Assembly (NCBI GenBank): GCA_022710585.1
Contig: JAKLGV010000001.1
Coordinates: 62,001 to 126,000 of the forward strand
Direction: 5' to 3'
Source of the DNA: Deltaproteobacteria bacterium
Lineage (GTDB): Bacteria; Desulfobacterota; Syntrophia; Syntrophales; Smithellaceae
Length of the DNA: 64,000 nt
Shown: positions 25,858 to 36,788 of the stretch, in pieces
Position numbering within the stretch: position 1 is the first letter of the stretch
Layout: each line of letters begins with the position of its first letter
Program-made: the position numbers and the translations under genes
Notes under the pieces: model-generated
Told to the model about the DNA's origin: nothing
The model's input: the letters and a program-made list of their open reading frames with translations, nothing else
The model's database searches: none

Positions 25858-28842
25858 ATGGATGAACAATCAAACTTCCCCCAACCGACATTGCAATCCG
25901 GTGATGAGTTGCACGGCTTTAAAGTTCTGCGGGTACAGACCTTTCCGGCCATCCGGGTTACCGCCTACGAGATCGAGCATCCCAAAACCGGCGCACGGGT
26001 CGTGCATCTGCACGCATTCGACCGCGAAAATTTATACGCGATAGGATTCCGCACCCCTCCCTACGACTCCACCGGCCTGCCGCACATTCTGGAACACTCG
26101 GTGCTGGCCGGCTCTGAAAAATATCCGCTCAAAGACGTTTTTAAGGAACTGATGCGGTCAACCATGCAGACGTTTATCAACGCTTTCACTTATCCGGATA
26201 AAACCATCTATCCGGTGGCCAGCCAGATCAAGACGGATTTTTTTAATCTCGCCCGCGTTTATACCGATCTGGTGCTGCACCCGCGGATGCTGAAGGAAAC
26301 CTTTCTCCAGGAAGGCCATCACCTCGAATTATCCACACCCGATGATCCGGGAAGCAACCTGACGATCTCCGGCATCGTTTACAACGAAATGAAGGGGGCC
26401 TATTCATCCGCCGATTCGCTGATGTACAAGGTTTTACAGGAGAATATCTATCCGGACAGCGTCTACGCTTTTGATTCCGGCGGCAATCCCGACGATATTC
26501 CGTCGCTCACCTATGAACAGTTCTGCGATTTTCACCGCCAATATTATTCGCCGTCCAACGCCCGCTTCTTTATCTATGGCGATATTGCCACCGCCGAGCA
26601 CCTTGCATTTCTCGCGGAAATGCTGGCCGGTTTTGATCGGGTGGACGTGGACTCCTCCATCAAAAGTCAGCAGCGCTTTACCGAACCGCGTGTCGTGCGC
26701 AGCACATACCCCATCGGCAAAGAAGAATCCACCACGAATAAAACGATGGTAAACTTAGCCTGGATGATGTCCGAGAACACAGACCATGAAACGTCTCTGA
26801 TGCTGGAAATCATCTCCACGCTGCTTGTGGGCAGCGCGGCCAGTCCCCTGCGCAAAGCGCTGATTGATTCCGGTCTGGGGGAAGATCTGACGCCCGTTTC
26901 CGGAATCGAAGCGGATTTGAAGCAACTCATGTTTTGTGTGGGTTTAAGAAACGCGCAAAGTGAAGACGCGACGAAAATTGAAGCGCTGATCCTCGATACC
27001 CTCCGCCATATCGTATCCGACGGCTATGATACGCAACTGATTGAAGGCGTCCTGCACCAGGTTGAATTTCACGGCAAGGAAGTGTCCCGCGGTTCCTACC
27101 CTTACGGAATTGCCCTGATGGGCGGCGTCTTTCAAACATGGCTTTATGACGGAGATCCCCTGATTGGTCTGGATTTCCCCAAAACGATCGCCATGGTCCG
27201 TCAGCGCTGGGCGGAGAATCCGCGAATCTTTCAGAAACTGACCGGACAGTGGTTTCTGGACAACCCTCATCGCGTCCTGTCGATTATGGAACCCGACGCC
27301 GATTACAATGATCGGCAGGAAAAAGTCTATCAGAAAAAAATGGCCGACCTCAAATCATTGCTCTCCCCGGACGAACTGGCGCAAATCAACGATCGGGCAA
27401 AAGCCCTGAAGGAATTTCAGACGGCGCCGGATACGCCGGAGGCCGCGGCTACCATCCCCAAGCTCAATGTTGAGGACATTCCGAAATCCATCGAAACAAC
27501 GCCGACCCGAATTTCCATGATCGGTGATGTTCCGGTTTGGGAGCATGACCTGTTTACCAACGGAATTGTCTATGTTGATCTGGCTTTTGATCTGGCGGAC
27601 ATCCCTGAGGAGCTGCAGATCTATCTGCCGCTCCTGGGAAAAATGATGACCGGCATGGGCGCCGCCGGTTTGACATATGAAGAAATGGCCAAACGGATTG
27701 CTTTGAAAATGGGCGGCTTTGGCTATAACCTGGGCGCGGGATTTACCGCGGACGGCGACGCGACCTGGGAGAAGATGATTTTCTCGTTTAAGGCTCTTTA
27801 CCGCAATCTGCCGGAAGCGATGAACATCATCGGCGACGTGATCTGCCGCAGCGATTTGAGTCATGAAGCCCGGATGCGCGATCTGATTTCCGAAAGGAAA
27901 AATAATCTGCAATCCGCCATTGTTCCTTCCGGACATCTTTTCGCCCGTATGGCGGCGGGCGCCGCTCTCACGCTTCCGGCTTACCGGGATGAGCAATGGC
28001 ATGGACGCACGCAGCTGAAATTCGTCCAGACCACAGCCGGCGCTTTCAGTTCATCAAAACAGGATTTCAGAGAAAAGCTGGAGGCGCTGCGCGTTCTCCT
28101 GTTCAGAAGGAACAAACTGGTGATTAATGTGACCGCTGATGATCAGGGATTGAGGATCGCCGGAGAACAGCTTCCGGAATGGGTGAATCAATTACCCTCC
28201 TCCCCGCCAGCGGTAAAAACCGCGTCGCCATCCCATCTGCCTCCCGTATCGGCAGGCATTTCCATACCGTCTCAGGTGTCCTATGTGGCTTATGTTTTGA
28301 AAACGCCTCCTTATACGGATCCGGCGAGCCCTCTGCTGCTGCTTTCCGCCAAGGAGATGTCCAACAATTATCTTTACAAGCATATCCGTGTGCAGGGAGG
28401 CGCCTACGGCGGAATGTCCTCTTTTGACTCTTCGCTGGGACTTTTTTCCTTCCTATCCTATCGCGACCCGCACATCGCGGAAACACTAAAGGTGTATCTA
28501 GACGCTCAGGATTTCTATGCCCGAAACGAAATTTCTCCGGAGGACATGGAGAAAGCCATCATCAGCACCATCGGCATGATCGACCGGCCGTCCGACCCCT
28601 CCAGTCGGGGCTATACCGCCCTGATGCGCAGCTTTGCGGGCGTGAAAGACGAGATGCGTCAAAAATTCAGAGACGATATTTTATCGGCCACACCGGCAAA
28701 ATTGAAGAGCGTTTTGCTGGATTATTTTTCACGGAAGCCCCGATCCGCCGCAGTGGCCGTTTATTCCGCTCCGGAAAAACTGGAAGAAGCGAACCGCCAG
28801 ATGGATGAAAAACTGATGATTGAAAATATTTTTGAAAATTAA
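25858..28842 (+). CDS. M16C zinc metallopeptidase (presequence-protease/CymI type)
   Basis: 994 residues in one chain. The inverted zinc motif HXXEH is present as HILEH in STGLPHILEHSVLAGSEKYP (near residue 79), with the distal Glu in IVYNEMKGAYSS (near residue 175). Two M16 halves are joined by an M16C-associated helical linker (about residues 490-560), as in human PreP and Plasmodium falcilysin. These clam-shell enzymes degrade unfolded peptides up to about 70 residues. No signal peptide, so it is probably a cytoplasmic peptide scavenger. Preceded by AGGAG. Confidence 0.9.
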   Translation: MDEQSNFPQPTLQSGDELHGFKVLRVQTFPAIRVTAYEIEHPKTGARVVHLHAFDRENLYAIGFRTPPYDSTGLPHILEHSVLAGSEKYPLKDVFKELMRSTMQTFINAFTYPDKTIYPVASQIKTDFFNLARVYTDLVLHPRMLKETFLQEGHHLELSTPDDPGSNLTISGIVYNEMKGAYSSADSLMYKVLQENIYPDSVYAFDSGGNPDDIPSLTYEQFCDFHRQYYSPSNARFFIYGDIATAEHLAFLAEMLAGFDRVDVDSSIKSQQRFTEPRVVRSTYPIGKEESTTNKTMVNLAWMMSENTDHETSLMLEIISTLLVGSAASPLRKALIDSGLGEDLTPVSGIEADLKQLMFCVGLRNAQSEDATKIEALILDTLRHIVSDGYDTQLIEGVLHQVEFHGKEVSRGSYPYGIALMGGVFQTWLYDGDPLIGLDFPKTIAMVRQRWAENPRIFQKLTGQWFLDNPHRVLSIMEPDADYNDRQEKVYQKKMADLKSLLSPDELAQINDRAKALKEFQTAPDTPEAAATIPKLNVEDIPKSIETTPTRISMIGDVPVWEHDLFTNGIVYVDLAFDLADIPEELQIYLPLLGKMMTGMGAAGLTYEEMAKRIALKMGGFGYNLGAGFTADGDATWEKMIFSFKALYRNLPEAMNIIGDVICRSDLSHEARMRDLISERKNNLQSAIVPSGHLFARMAAGAALTLPAYRDEQWHGRTQLKFVQTTAGAFSSSKQDFREKLEALRVLLFRRNKLVINVTADDQGLRIAGEQLPEWVNQLPSSPPAVKTASPSHLPPVSAGISIPSQVSYVAYVLKTPPYTDPASPLLLLSAKEMSNNYLYKHIRVQGGAYGGMSSFDSSLGLFSFLSYRDPHIAETLKVYLDAQDFYARNEISPEDMEKAIISTIGMIDRPSDPSSRGYTALMRSFAGVKDEMRQKFRDDILSATPAKLKSVLLDYFSRKPRSAAVAVYSAPEKLEEANRQMDEKLMIENIFEN

Positions 28843-28861
28843 TCCGAAAGGTCTTCATAAT

Positions 28862-28896
28862 AAAAAAGAGGCTAAATTATCTTTAGCCTCTTTTTT
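28862..28896. terminator. Bidirectional terminator between the M16C gene and the atp operon
   Basis: A 15-bp perfect stem (28862-28876 with 28882-28896; core AGAGGCTAAA / TTTAGCCTCT), a 5-base loop, an A run on one side and a T run on the other. It ends both the rightward peptidase gene and the leftward atp operon. Confidence 0.92.
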
Positions 28897-28925
28897 TCTT
28901 TTTGGATTTGAATCGGAAGAATTCT

Positions 28926-29333
28926 TTATTGTCTTTCCGCTACACTGATTCTCGCAATGGCCCTGGCCAGAGCTGCGCGCGCCGTTTCATAATCGACATC
29001 TTCTTTAGTCATTTGAGATAAGCGCTTTTCGGCATTATCTTTAGCTCTGAGCGCGCGTTCTTTATCAATCTGTTCCGATTTCTCGGCTGTTTCAATCAGA
29101 ACGGTGACTTTACTTCCTGTAACTTCCACATAGCCGGTGTTCACGGCATAATAGGTCTTTTTTCCGTCTTTAACAAAATTCATCTCACCGATTTCTACGG
29201 ATGTTAAAAAAGCCTCGTGGCCGCGTAATACGCCAAACTCACCTTCCGTTCCCGGAAGGGTCACTTCTTCTATATTACCCGAAAAAACCATTTTTTCCGG
29301 CGATACAACTTCCAGCATCAATTCATCTGCCAT
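28926..29333 (-). CDS. atpC: F1 ATP synthase epsilon subunit
   Basis: 135 residues with the beta-sandwich ([35 protein letters not shown]) and the two-helix C-terminus ([15 protein letters not shown]). It belongs to the central stalk and regulates ATPase activity. Last gene of the leftward atp operon, 25 bases after atpD. Confidence 0.96.
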   Translation of the reverse strand: MADELMLEVVSPEKMVFSGNIEEVTLPGTEGEFGVLRGHEAFLTSVEIGEMNFVKDGKKTYYAVNTGYVEVTGSKVTVLIETAEKSEQIDKERALRAKDNAEKRLSQMTKEDVDYETARAALARAIARISVAERQ

Positions 29334-29358
29334 GGCAACTTCTCCAGTACACTATTAA

Positions 29359-30795
<1,437 letters not shown>

Positions 30796-30833
30796 TTATT
30801 TTACATGCGGCCGCGACCGCAGGAAAATCATGT

Positions 30834-31715
30834 TTAACCCGATTTCGCCAGAGCTTCCGTACCACCGACGATATCCATCAACTCCGCCGTAATCGCCGCC
30901 TGTCTGGCCTTGTTCATTTTCAATGTTAACGAACTGATCAGCTCTTCACAGTTGCTGGTCGCGTTGTCCATCGCGGCCATGCGCGCGCCGTTTTCACCCG
31001 CTGATGTTTCCAGCAGAGCCCGATACACCAGAACGTGCACATACATCGGCAGAAGTTTATGCATCAACGCCTCTTCAGAAGGTTCATAGGTATAATCAAG
31101 AAACCGGTCCGTATCGACCTCTGCTGTTTCCTGCCCAATCGAAGGCAGGGGGAATAATCGAACGACGGTCGGTTTCTGAACGGAAACATTCATAAACTGA
31201 TTATAAATGAGATAAAGTTCATCATATTCTTCTTTAATGAAGGCCGGAATGACTTCATCGGCAATGGAGACCGCCAGCGTCATGTCAAATTTTCCAAAAA
31301 CATCGGCCTTTTGCGCAACGATGTTGGCTTTTTTGCGGAAATAGTCTCTGCCTTTACGACCAACGGTAATCATGGCGACATCTTTCCCGTCGTTTACTTT
31401 TTCCTTCATAAATCTTTCCGTCGTCTTGATCAAATTGGTATTGAAACCACCGCAGAGACCGCGGTCGGACGTCATGCAGATCACGCGAATTCTCCGGGGA
31501 TCACGAACCGCCAGCAGAGGATGTGACATGCTCTCCACGCGCAACGCAAGACTGTTGAGCACATCCATGAACTTTCCGGCGTAGGGACGAAAATTCTCCA
31601 TTTTCAACTGCGCCGATTTGAATTTTGACGCGGCCACCATATTCATGGCGCGGGTAATCTGCTTCGTCTTCTGAACAGCGCCTACTTTTCTTTTTATATC
31701 TTTTAGCGAGGGCAC
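30834..31715 (-). CDS. atpG: F1 ATP synthase gamma subunit
   Basis: 293 residues with the N-terminal helix SLKDIKRKVGAVQKTKQITR, the region MTSDRGLCGGFNTNL, and the C-terminal helix ATSNCEELISSLTLKMNKARQ. It is the rotor shaft of F1. A 36-base gap separates it from atpA. Confidence 0.97.
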   Translation of the reverse strand: MPSLKDIKRKVGAVQKTKQITRAMNMVAASKFKSAQLKMENFRPYAGKFMDVLNSLALRVESMSHPLLAVRDPRRIRVICMTSDRGLCGGFNTNLIKTTERFMKEKVNDGKDVAMITVGRKGRDYFRKKANIVAQKADVFGKFDMTLAVSIADEVIPAFIKEEYDELYLIYNQFMNVSVQKPTVVRLFPLPSIGQETAEVDTDRFLDYTYEPSEEALMHKLLPMYVHVLVYRALLETSAGENGARMAAMDNATSNCEELISSLTLKMNKARQAAITAELMDIVGGTEALAKSG

Positions 31716-31751
31716 TTGAATTTCTCCTCAACCTTAATTTGATTTATCGAT

Positions 31752-33266
31752 CTACTCCGCGACAAAAACCGAATCAAAAGCCGTGAGCACTTCTTTCATC
31801 TTCTTTTCCAGTTCGGGAGAGATAATCTTCTTCTCTTCTATTTCTTTCAGAATATCCGGATGCTTGCTCTGAACAAAACTTAACAACTGCTCTTCATAAA
31901 CACGAACCTTATCAATATCGTATTTATCGATGAAACCCTTCGTTCCGGCAAAGAGAATAACGATTTCCTGTCCGAGGGACATGGGTTTATACTGAGGCTG
32001 CTTCAGCAGTTCCACCAGACGGACACCGCGATCCAGCTGAGCCTGTGTGGCCTTATCCAAGTCCGACCCAAACTGGGCAAAAGCCGCCAGTTCGCGGAAC
32101 TGAGCCAGATCCAGTTTCAGGGTACCGGCAACCTGTTTCATCGCCTTCACCTGAGCCGCGCCACCGACGCGGGAAACTGAAAGACCGACGTTGATGGCCG
32201 GGCGGATACCGGAGAAGAACAAACTCGGTTCCAGATAAACCTGACCGTCTGTAATCGAAATAACGTTGGTCGGAATGTAAGCGGAAACGTCACCGGCCTG
32301 GGTTTCAATAACGGGCAATGCGGTAAGCGATCCACCGCCCAATTCCTTGCTGACACGGGCCGCTCTTTCGAGCAGACGGGAGTGGTTGTAGAAAATGTCA
32401 CCGGGGTAAGCTTCACGTCCGGGGGGACGGCGCAGCAGCAGAGAAATCTGACGATAGGCAACAGCCTGTTTGGACAAATCATCGTAAATAATCAAAGCGT
32501 CCTGGCCGTTGTCTCTGAAATACTCGCCGATACTGCAACCGGCATAAGCGGCAACATACTGCAGCGTTGCGGGATCGGAAGCGCAACCGGCGACCACGCA
32601 TGTGTAAGACATGGCATCATTTTGTTTCAATCTTTCCACAATTTGAGACACGGTAGATTTCTTCTGACCGATGGCAACATAGATGCATTTCACACCGGTA
32701 TCTTTCTGGCGGATGATCGCGTCAACGCCGATGGCTGTTTTGCCGATCTGGCGGTCGCCGATGATCAGTTCGCGCTGTCCGCGTCCGATCGGCGTCATCG
32801 CGTCAATCGCTTTCAAACCCGTGTACATCGGCTCGTTAACCGGCTGGCGCTGAATAACACCGGGGGCCACCATTTCAATTCGGCGGAACTCTTTGGTCTC
32901 GATCGGACCTTTGCCGTCCAGCGGCGCTCCGGTCGCATCGATAACACGACCCAGCAGTGCTTCACCGACGGGAACCTGAGCGATTTTTCCGGTTCGCTTC
33001 ACGATGTCACCTTCTTTAATGTGGGTGACTTCACCGAGAACGGCGACACCGACATTGTCCGCTTCCAGGTTGAGAACCATGCCTAAGATGCCGCCCGGAA
33101 ATTCGAGAAGCTCCATAGCCATCGCATTTTGCACGCCGTATACTCGAGCGATACCGTCACCGACCGACAGCACGGTTCCGGTTTCGCTTATATCCAGCTT
33201 TTTCTCGTAGCTTTTGATCTGCTCGGAAATAATTTGACTAATTTCTTCCGCTTTAATTGTTTCCAT
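31752..33266 (-). CDS. atpA: F1 ATP synthase alpha subunit
   Basis: 504 residues. The nucleotide-binding motif [10 protein letters not shown], the signature [14 protein letters not shown] and the alpha-specific arginine-finger region are present. It is the non-catalytic partner of beta in the F1 hexamer. It lies only 3 bases after atpH. Confidence 0.98.
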   Translation of the reverse strand: METIKAEEISQIISEQIKSYEKKLDISETGTVLSVGDGIARVYGVQNAMAMELLEFPGGILGMVLNLEADNVGVAVLGEVTHIKEGDIVKRTGKIAQVPVGEALLGRVIDATGAPLDGKGPIETKEFRRIEMVAPGVIQRQPVNEPMYTGLKAIDAMTPIGRGQRELIIGDRQIGKTAIGVDAIIRQKDTGVKCIYVAIGQKKSTVSQIVERLKQNDAMSYTCVVAGCASDPATLQYVAAYAGCSIGEYFRDNGQDALIIYDDLSKQAVAYRQISLLLRRPPGREAYPGDIFYNHSRLLERAARVSKELGGGSLTALPVIETQAGDVSAYIPTNVISITDGQVYLEPSLFFSGIRPAINVGLSVSRVGGAAQVKAMKQVAGTLKLDLAQFRELAAFAQFGSDLDKATQAQLDRGVRLVELLKQPQYKPMSLGQEIVILFAGTKGFIDKYDIDKVRVYEEQLLSFVQSKHPDILKEIEEKKIISPELEKKMKEVLTAFDSVFVAE

Positions 33267-33269
33267 GTT

Positions 33270-33812
33270 CTATCTTGCCTCCCCTAAGAGATTCCTCATA
33301 TTGTTCAACTGATTTTTTATACTGCCATCATACAGGGTGTCGCCGACACCAATGACGATACCACCCAATAGAGTGGAATCCTCTTCCACAGTCATTTCCA
33401 CTGTTTTACCCAGCGATTTTTCCAGATTGGTACTGATAAACGATCGCATTTCATCGGAAAGCGGAAATGCGGTTTTGACATTGACCCGGATCTTCTTCAA
33501 TGTTTCGTCCATGAACTGACGATAGCAGGTGACGATATCTTCTAAAATATCGATCCTTTTCTTATCAACCAGCAGCCTTAAAAAGCTGACGGTCATCTTG
33601 GATAATTTCATCTTGGCAATGAGATTATCGACAACGCCTTTTTTGCTGGTCTGTTCAAAAATGGGATTGGCCAGAAAATCCTTCAATGATTTGTTTTCAG
33701 AAATCACGGAAGCAAACTGATAGAGTTCCTTGTAATAAACCTCAATCTGTTTCTCTTCATTCGCTATTTCAAAAAAGGCACGCGCGTAACGCTTGGAAAT
33801 ATTGCTGATCAA
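33270..33812 (-). CDS. atpH: ATP synthase delta subunit
   Basis: 180 residues. The N-terminal bundle opens with ISKRYARAFFEIA and the C-terminal domain includes DSTLLGGIVIGVGDTLYDGSI, the OSCP/delta signature. It caps F1 and joins it to the peripheral stalk. It overlaps the upstream b gene by 4 bases (ATGA). Confidence 0.96.
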   Translation of the reverse strand: MISNISKRYARAFFEIANEEKQIEVYYKELYQFASVISENKSLKDFLANPIFEQTSKKGVVDNLIAKMKLSKMTVSFLRLLVDKKRIDILEDIVTCYRQFMDETLKKIRVNVKTAFPLSDEMRSFISTNLEKSLGKTVEMTVEEDSTLLGGIVIGVGDTLYDGSIKNQLNNMRNLLGEAR

Positions 33813-34393
33813 TGTTTGATTACCACCTTGTCTATATATTCTTTGACCATTGATTTGTGATCATCCTGATTGATGCTGCGCTTAAGAATCTCTTCAGCCA
33901 TTTTGACCGACAAATCAACAGCTTGTGCTTTCAACTCGTCTGTCGCTTTTTTCGTTTCCTGCTCAATTCGCGCCTGAGCATCTTCTTTCATCTTCTTGGC
34001 GGTTTTTTCCGCATCGTCAATAATTTTCTGTTTTTCGGCAACGCCCTGAGCTTTAATCATCTCCAGAATGCCGTCGATTTCGGTTGACGCTTTGTCAATT
34101 TTTTCCGAATACTCGCGGAACTTTTTCTCGGCTTCCGCTTTTCTCTCTACCGCTTTTTCCAGCTCCTCTTTAATTTCAGCGCGGCGTCCGACAAAGAAAT
34201 CCTTTATCTTGGAGGCCAGAAGCCAATACAGCAGACCGACGAGAACCAGAAAGTTGAACGTCTTAATGCCCCAACCTTTCCACATTTCCGCTCCGCCATG
34301 GCCGCCTTCAGCTTCACCACCGGAAGCAAGGGCCAGGCTCACGGATAAAGCCATCACCAGGATTGTTGTCATCAAGGGAACTATTTTTTTCAT
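33809..34393 (-). CDS. atpF: ATP synthase F0 b subunit
   Basis: 194 residues. A signal-like segment at the start (TTILVMALSVSLALASG) is followed by a Gly/Glu-rich stretch, one membrane segment (TFNFLVLVGLLYWLLASKIKDFF) and a long charged helix (EEIKEELEKAVERKAEAEKK). It makes one arm of the peripheral stalk. The double hydrophobic N-terminus is common in this lineage. It overlaps the b' gene by 4 bases. Confidence 0.93.
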   Translation of the reverse strand: MKKIVPLMTTILVMALSVSLALASGGEAEGGHGGAEMWKGWGIKTFNFLVLVGLLYWLLASKIKDFFVGRRAEIKEELEKAVERKAEAEKKFREYSEKIDKASTEIDGILEMIKAQGVAEKQKIIDDAEKTAKKMKEDAQARIEQETKKATDELKAQAVDLSVKMAEEILKRSINQDDHKSMVKEYIDKVVIKH

Positions 34394-34824
34394 GCTACGG
34401 GCCTCCCGAGTATTTTCCGGGCAATCTCTAGGGATAAATCTTTATAGCGGCCGTCCAGAACGCCTTTGGCCTTTTCAATTTCCTTATCCATCTTCTGCTG
34501 AAATTCGCGGGCGATCGCAGGAATTTCATTACGCACGGCATCCACAATACTTTTCGCCTGATTGACGCCTTCCTGAATAATTTCTTTCTTTTGTTCGGAA
34601 GCTTTCAGTTTGGCCTGTTTTAATTTTTCCTCATACTCGGCAGCCCTCTTGTCCACCGACTCATTAAACAGCTTAATTTCGTTTTCCGATTCTTCGAGCT
34701 GTTTCTTGCGTCGGTCAATAATGGAGAGAATGGGTTTGTAGAGAAGACGATTAAGGATAACAACCGTCGCGAGGAAAATAACCATTTGGACTACTAACGT
34801 AAAATCAGGAATGACAGTAACCAT
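34390..34824 (-). CDS. atpF': ATP synthase F0 b' subunit (second stalk arm)
   Basis: 144 residues, with one N-terminal membrane segment (FTLVVQMVIFLATVVILNRLLY) and a long charged helix with heptad character (RRKKQLEESENEIKLFNESV). It is a diverged sister of the downstream b subunit. Having b and b' as separate genes is typical of phototrophs, cyanobacteria and many deltaproteobacteria. First gene of this operon; subunits a and c are not in the window and must be elsewhere. Confidence 0.92.
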   Translation of the reverse strand: MVTVIPDFTLVVQMVIFLATVVILNRLLYKPILSIIDRRKKQLEESENEIKLFNESVDKRAAEYEEKLKQAKLKASEQKKEIIQEGVNQAKSIVDAVRNEIPAIAREFQQKMDKEIEKAKGVLDGRYKDLSLEIARKILGRPVA

Positions 34825-35165
34825 TGCTTACCTCTGTTTATCTTTTGCGCTTTCCGTCAAGAACAACCGGAAATGTTACCCGCGCGGCGGTTCTTAGCGG
34901 CAGTGTCTGCTGTAATCATGTACAGCTTTTATTCAGCCCTGTTTTGGATATTTTCCCTGAAGGAAGGACGGAATTTTTATTCCCTGATATCCAAAACGCG
35001 GGAGTTACTAATCATAACCTGATAAGCTTGTCAAGCATTTTCTGACCAACAGTCTAACATTTTGCAATCATCTATTATTTCAATAGGATAGATAACAAAA
35101 AACGCTTTCTGGATCAAAATAATTAATAAAAATAAAACCGCCGAAAATGAATCATCCAATCGCCG
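34825..35165 (-). other. Structured leader/intergenic region upstream of the atp operon
   Basis: No gene is visible in these 341 bases. An 11-bp inverted repeat (GTTTTGGATAT at 34941-34951, ATATCCAAAAC at 34987-34997) encloses a smaller hairpin (TTCC, CTGA, GGAA), so a nested structure could form in the atp mRNA leader. A TTGACA on the minus strand at 35034-35029 may be the -35 of the operon promoter, but the matching -10 is weak. Confidence 0.45.
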
Positions 35166-35543
35166 TTATTCAGGCTTGGATATTTCATTTTCGCTCTCTG
35201 CTGTTTTCGACATCCGGGAAACACCGTCAAAGACAGCGCCCTCTTCCATCACAAAGACGGGCGTGCGCACATCCCCCGAAAATTTTCCTGTCGAATGAAT
35301 ATTTAATTTTTCTTTCACGTCAAGTTTTCCCTGAACATCGCCGCTGATATAAACACTCTTCGCGGCAATGTCAGCCTGAACGGACGCGCCCTGCCCGACA
35401 ACAAGCGATCCGTGACCGAAAATTTCGCCCTGAAATTTTCCGTCAATGCGGACGGCTCCGTTAAAAATCAGTTTGCCCTCAAATTCAGCGCCCTGCCCCA
35501 GGAAAGCTTTAATTTCTTCAACCTCTTTCTTTTTATCCCACAC
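35166..35543 (-). CDS. Bactofilin (polymer-forming cytoskeletal protein)
   Basis: 125 residues from a GTG at 35543 with AGGGGG ahead of it. The core (about residues 18-100) is a right-handed beta-helix of regular turns: GKLIFNGAVRIDGKFQGEIF, SLVVGQGASVQADI, AKSVYISGDVQGKLDVKEKL. Short unstructured ends flank it. Bactofilins polymerise without nucleotide and help place cell-wall enzymes. It lies between the atp operon and the rod-shape genes on the same strand, which fits a role in cell shape. Confidence 0.92.
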   Translation of the reverse strand: MWDKKKEVEEIKAFLGQGAEFEGKLIFNGAVRIDGKFQGEIFGHGSLVVGQGASVQADIAAKSVYISGDVQGKLDVKEKLNIHSTGKFSGDVRTPVFVMEEGAVFDGVSRMSKTAESENEISKPE

Positions 35544-35610
35544 AGCATCCCCCTTTATAATGACGAAAGTTTGATGTCTCTTTAAATAAAATGGATCGAT
35601 TTTACAACTG

Positions 35611-36726
35611 CTATTTCTGCAGAATAAATCTTCGCGCGCTCACATTCATCAGCAGGCCCACAGCCGCCATCAGCGTCAACATGGCTGATCCCCCGTAACT
35701 GAAGAAAGGAAGCGGAATCCCGACCACCGGCAGAATTCCCAGCACCATACCGATATTAATAAAGACCTCCCACGAGATAAAAGCCGTTACGCCGAACGCG
35801 ATGATGGTGCCCAATGAATCCTTCGCCTGGAGGGCAATTTTTAGCCCCCATAAAATAATCACCATGAAGACGGCAATCAAAAACATGGAACCGATGAAAC
35901 CCCATTCTTCGGCAAAAACTGAAAAAACAAAATCTGTCTGCTGTTCCGGCAAAAATTTCAGCTGCGTCTGTGAACCGCTCAGAAAGCCCTTCCCGAAGAT
36001 TTCTCCGGAGCCGATGGCGATTTTCGACTGAATAATATGGTATCCCGAACCCAGCGGATCCCGCTCCGGATTCAGAAAAGTAATCAGCCTCTCACGCTGA
36101 TAGTCCTTGAGAAGAAACCATCCGCCGGGCGCCAGAATCAAACCGCTGACGACAACAAAGATTAAAGATTTTCTGTTCACGCCCATAAAAGCAATGATGG
36201 AAACAAAAATCACGATCAGCATTAAAGCGGTTCCCAGATCCGGTTGCTTCAAAATCAGCAGAAAGGGAGTCATCACCATCATGAAAGGAACCAATAATTC
36301 CTTTAATGAATAGGACTCGTTGGATTTATGATTATCAAAATAGCGGGCCAGCGTGATGATAATGACGGCCTTCATGAATTCGGAAGGTTGAACGGCAAAA
36401 GCACCGGCGCCGAGCCATCTCTGCGCACCGTGAGATGAAGAGCCAATCACCAAAACCAGCACCAGCAGCATGAGGATGAAACCGTAAATGGCATAGGCGT
36501 ACTGAACGATGACATGGTAATCCAGAAAAAAAACAGCCATCATCAAAATGAATCCCAGGACAACCCACTGCAATTGTTTCAGGTAAAATGAGGTTTGTCC
36601 GCCGGCTGCGCTGAAGCCGGTGGAATAAATATTCAGAATTCCCATGGCACAGACCGCCAAAACGAATACCAGAAGAACCCAGTCAAAATGGCTGAAAATG
36701 CGTCGATCAAACTTAAGAAAAATCAT
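35611..36726 (-). CDS. rodA: Rod-shape SEDS peptidoglycan polymerase RodA
   Basis: 371 residues, about ten membrane segments. The SEDS signature is seen near the C-terminus (GILPVVGIPLPFFSYGGSAML), along with the catalytic-loop region of QPSEFMKAVIIITLARYF. RodA polymerises glycan strands with PBP2, whose gene is 62 bases upstream. Last gene of the mre/mrd cluster. Confidence 0.96.
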   Translation of the reverse strand: MIFLKFDRRIFSHFDWVLLVFVLAVCAMGILNIYSTGFSAAGGQTSFYLKQLQWVVLGFILMMAVFFLDYHVIVQYAYAIYGFILMLLVLVLVIGSSSHGAQRWLGAGAFAVQPSEFMKAVIIITLARYFDNHKSNESYSLKELLVPFMMVMTPFLLILKQPDLGTALMLIVIFVSIIAFMGVNRKSLIFVVVSGLILAPGGWFLLKDYQRERLITFLNPERDPLGSGYHIIQSKIAIGSGEIFGKGFLSGSQTQLKFLPEQQTDFVFSVFAEEWGFIGSMFLIAVFMVIILWGLKIALQAKDSLGTIIAFGVTAFISWEVFINIGMVLGILPVVGIPLPFFSYGGSAMLTLMAAVGLLMNVSARRFILQK

Positions 36727-36788
36727 CCCAACCCCATATCACAACAAAAGATATCGCAAAGACTTTCTTTGAATACTTTCGAGACTGA

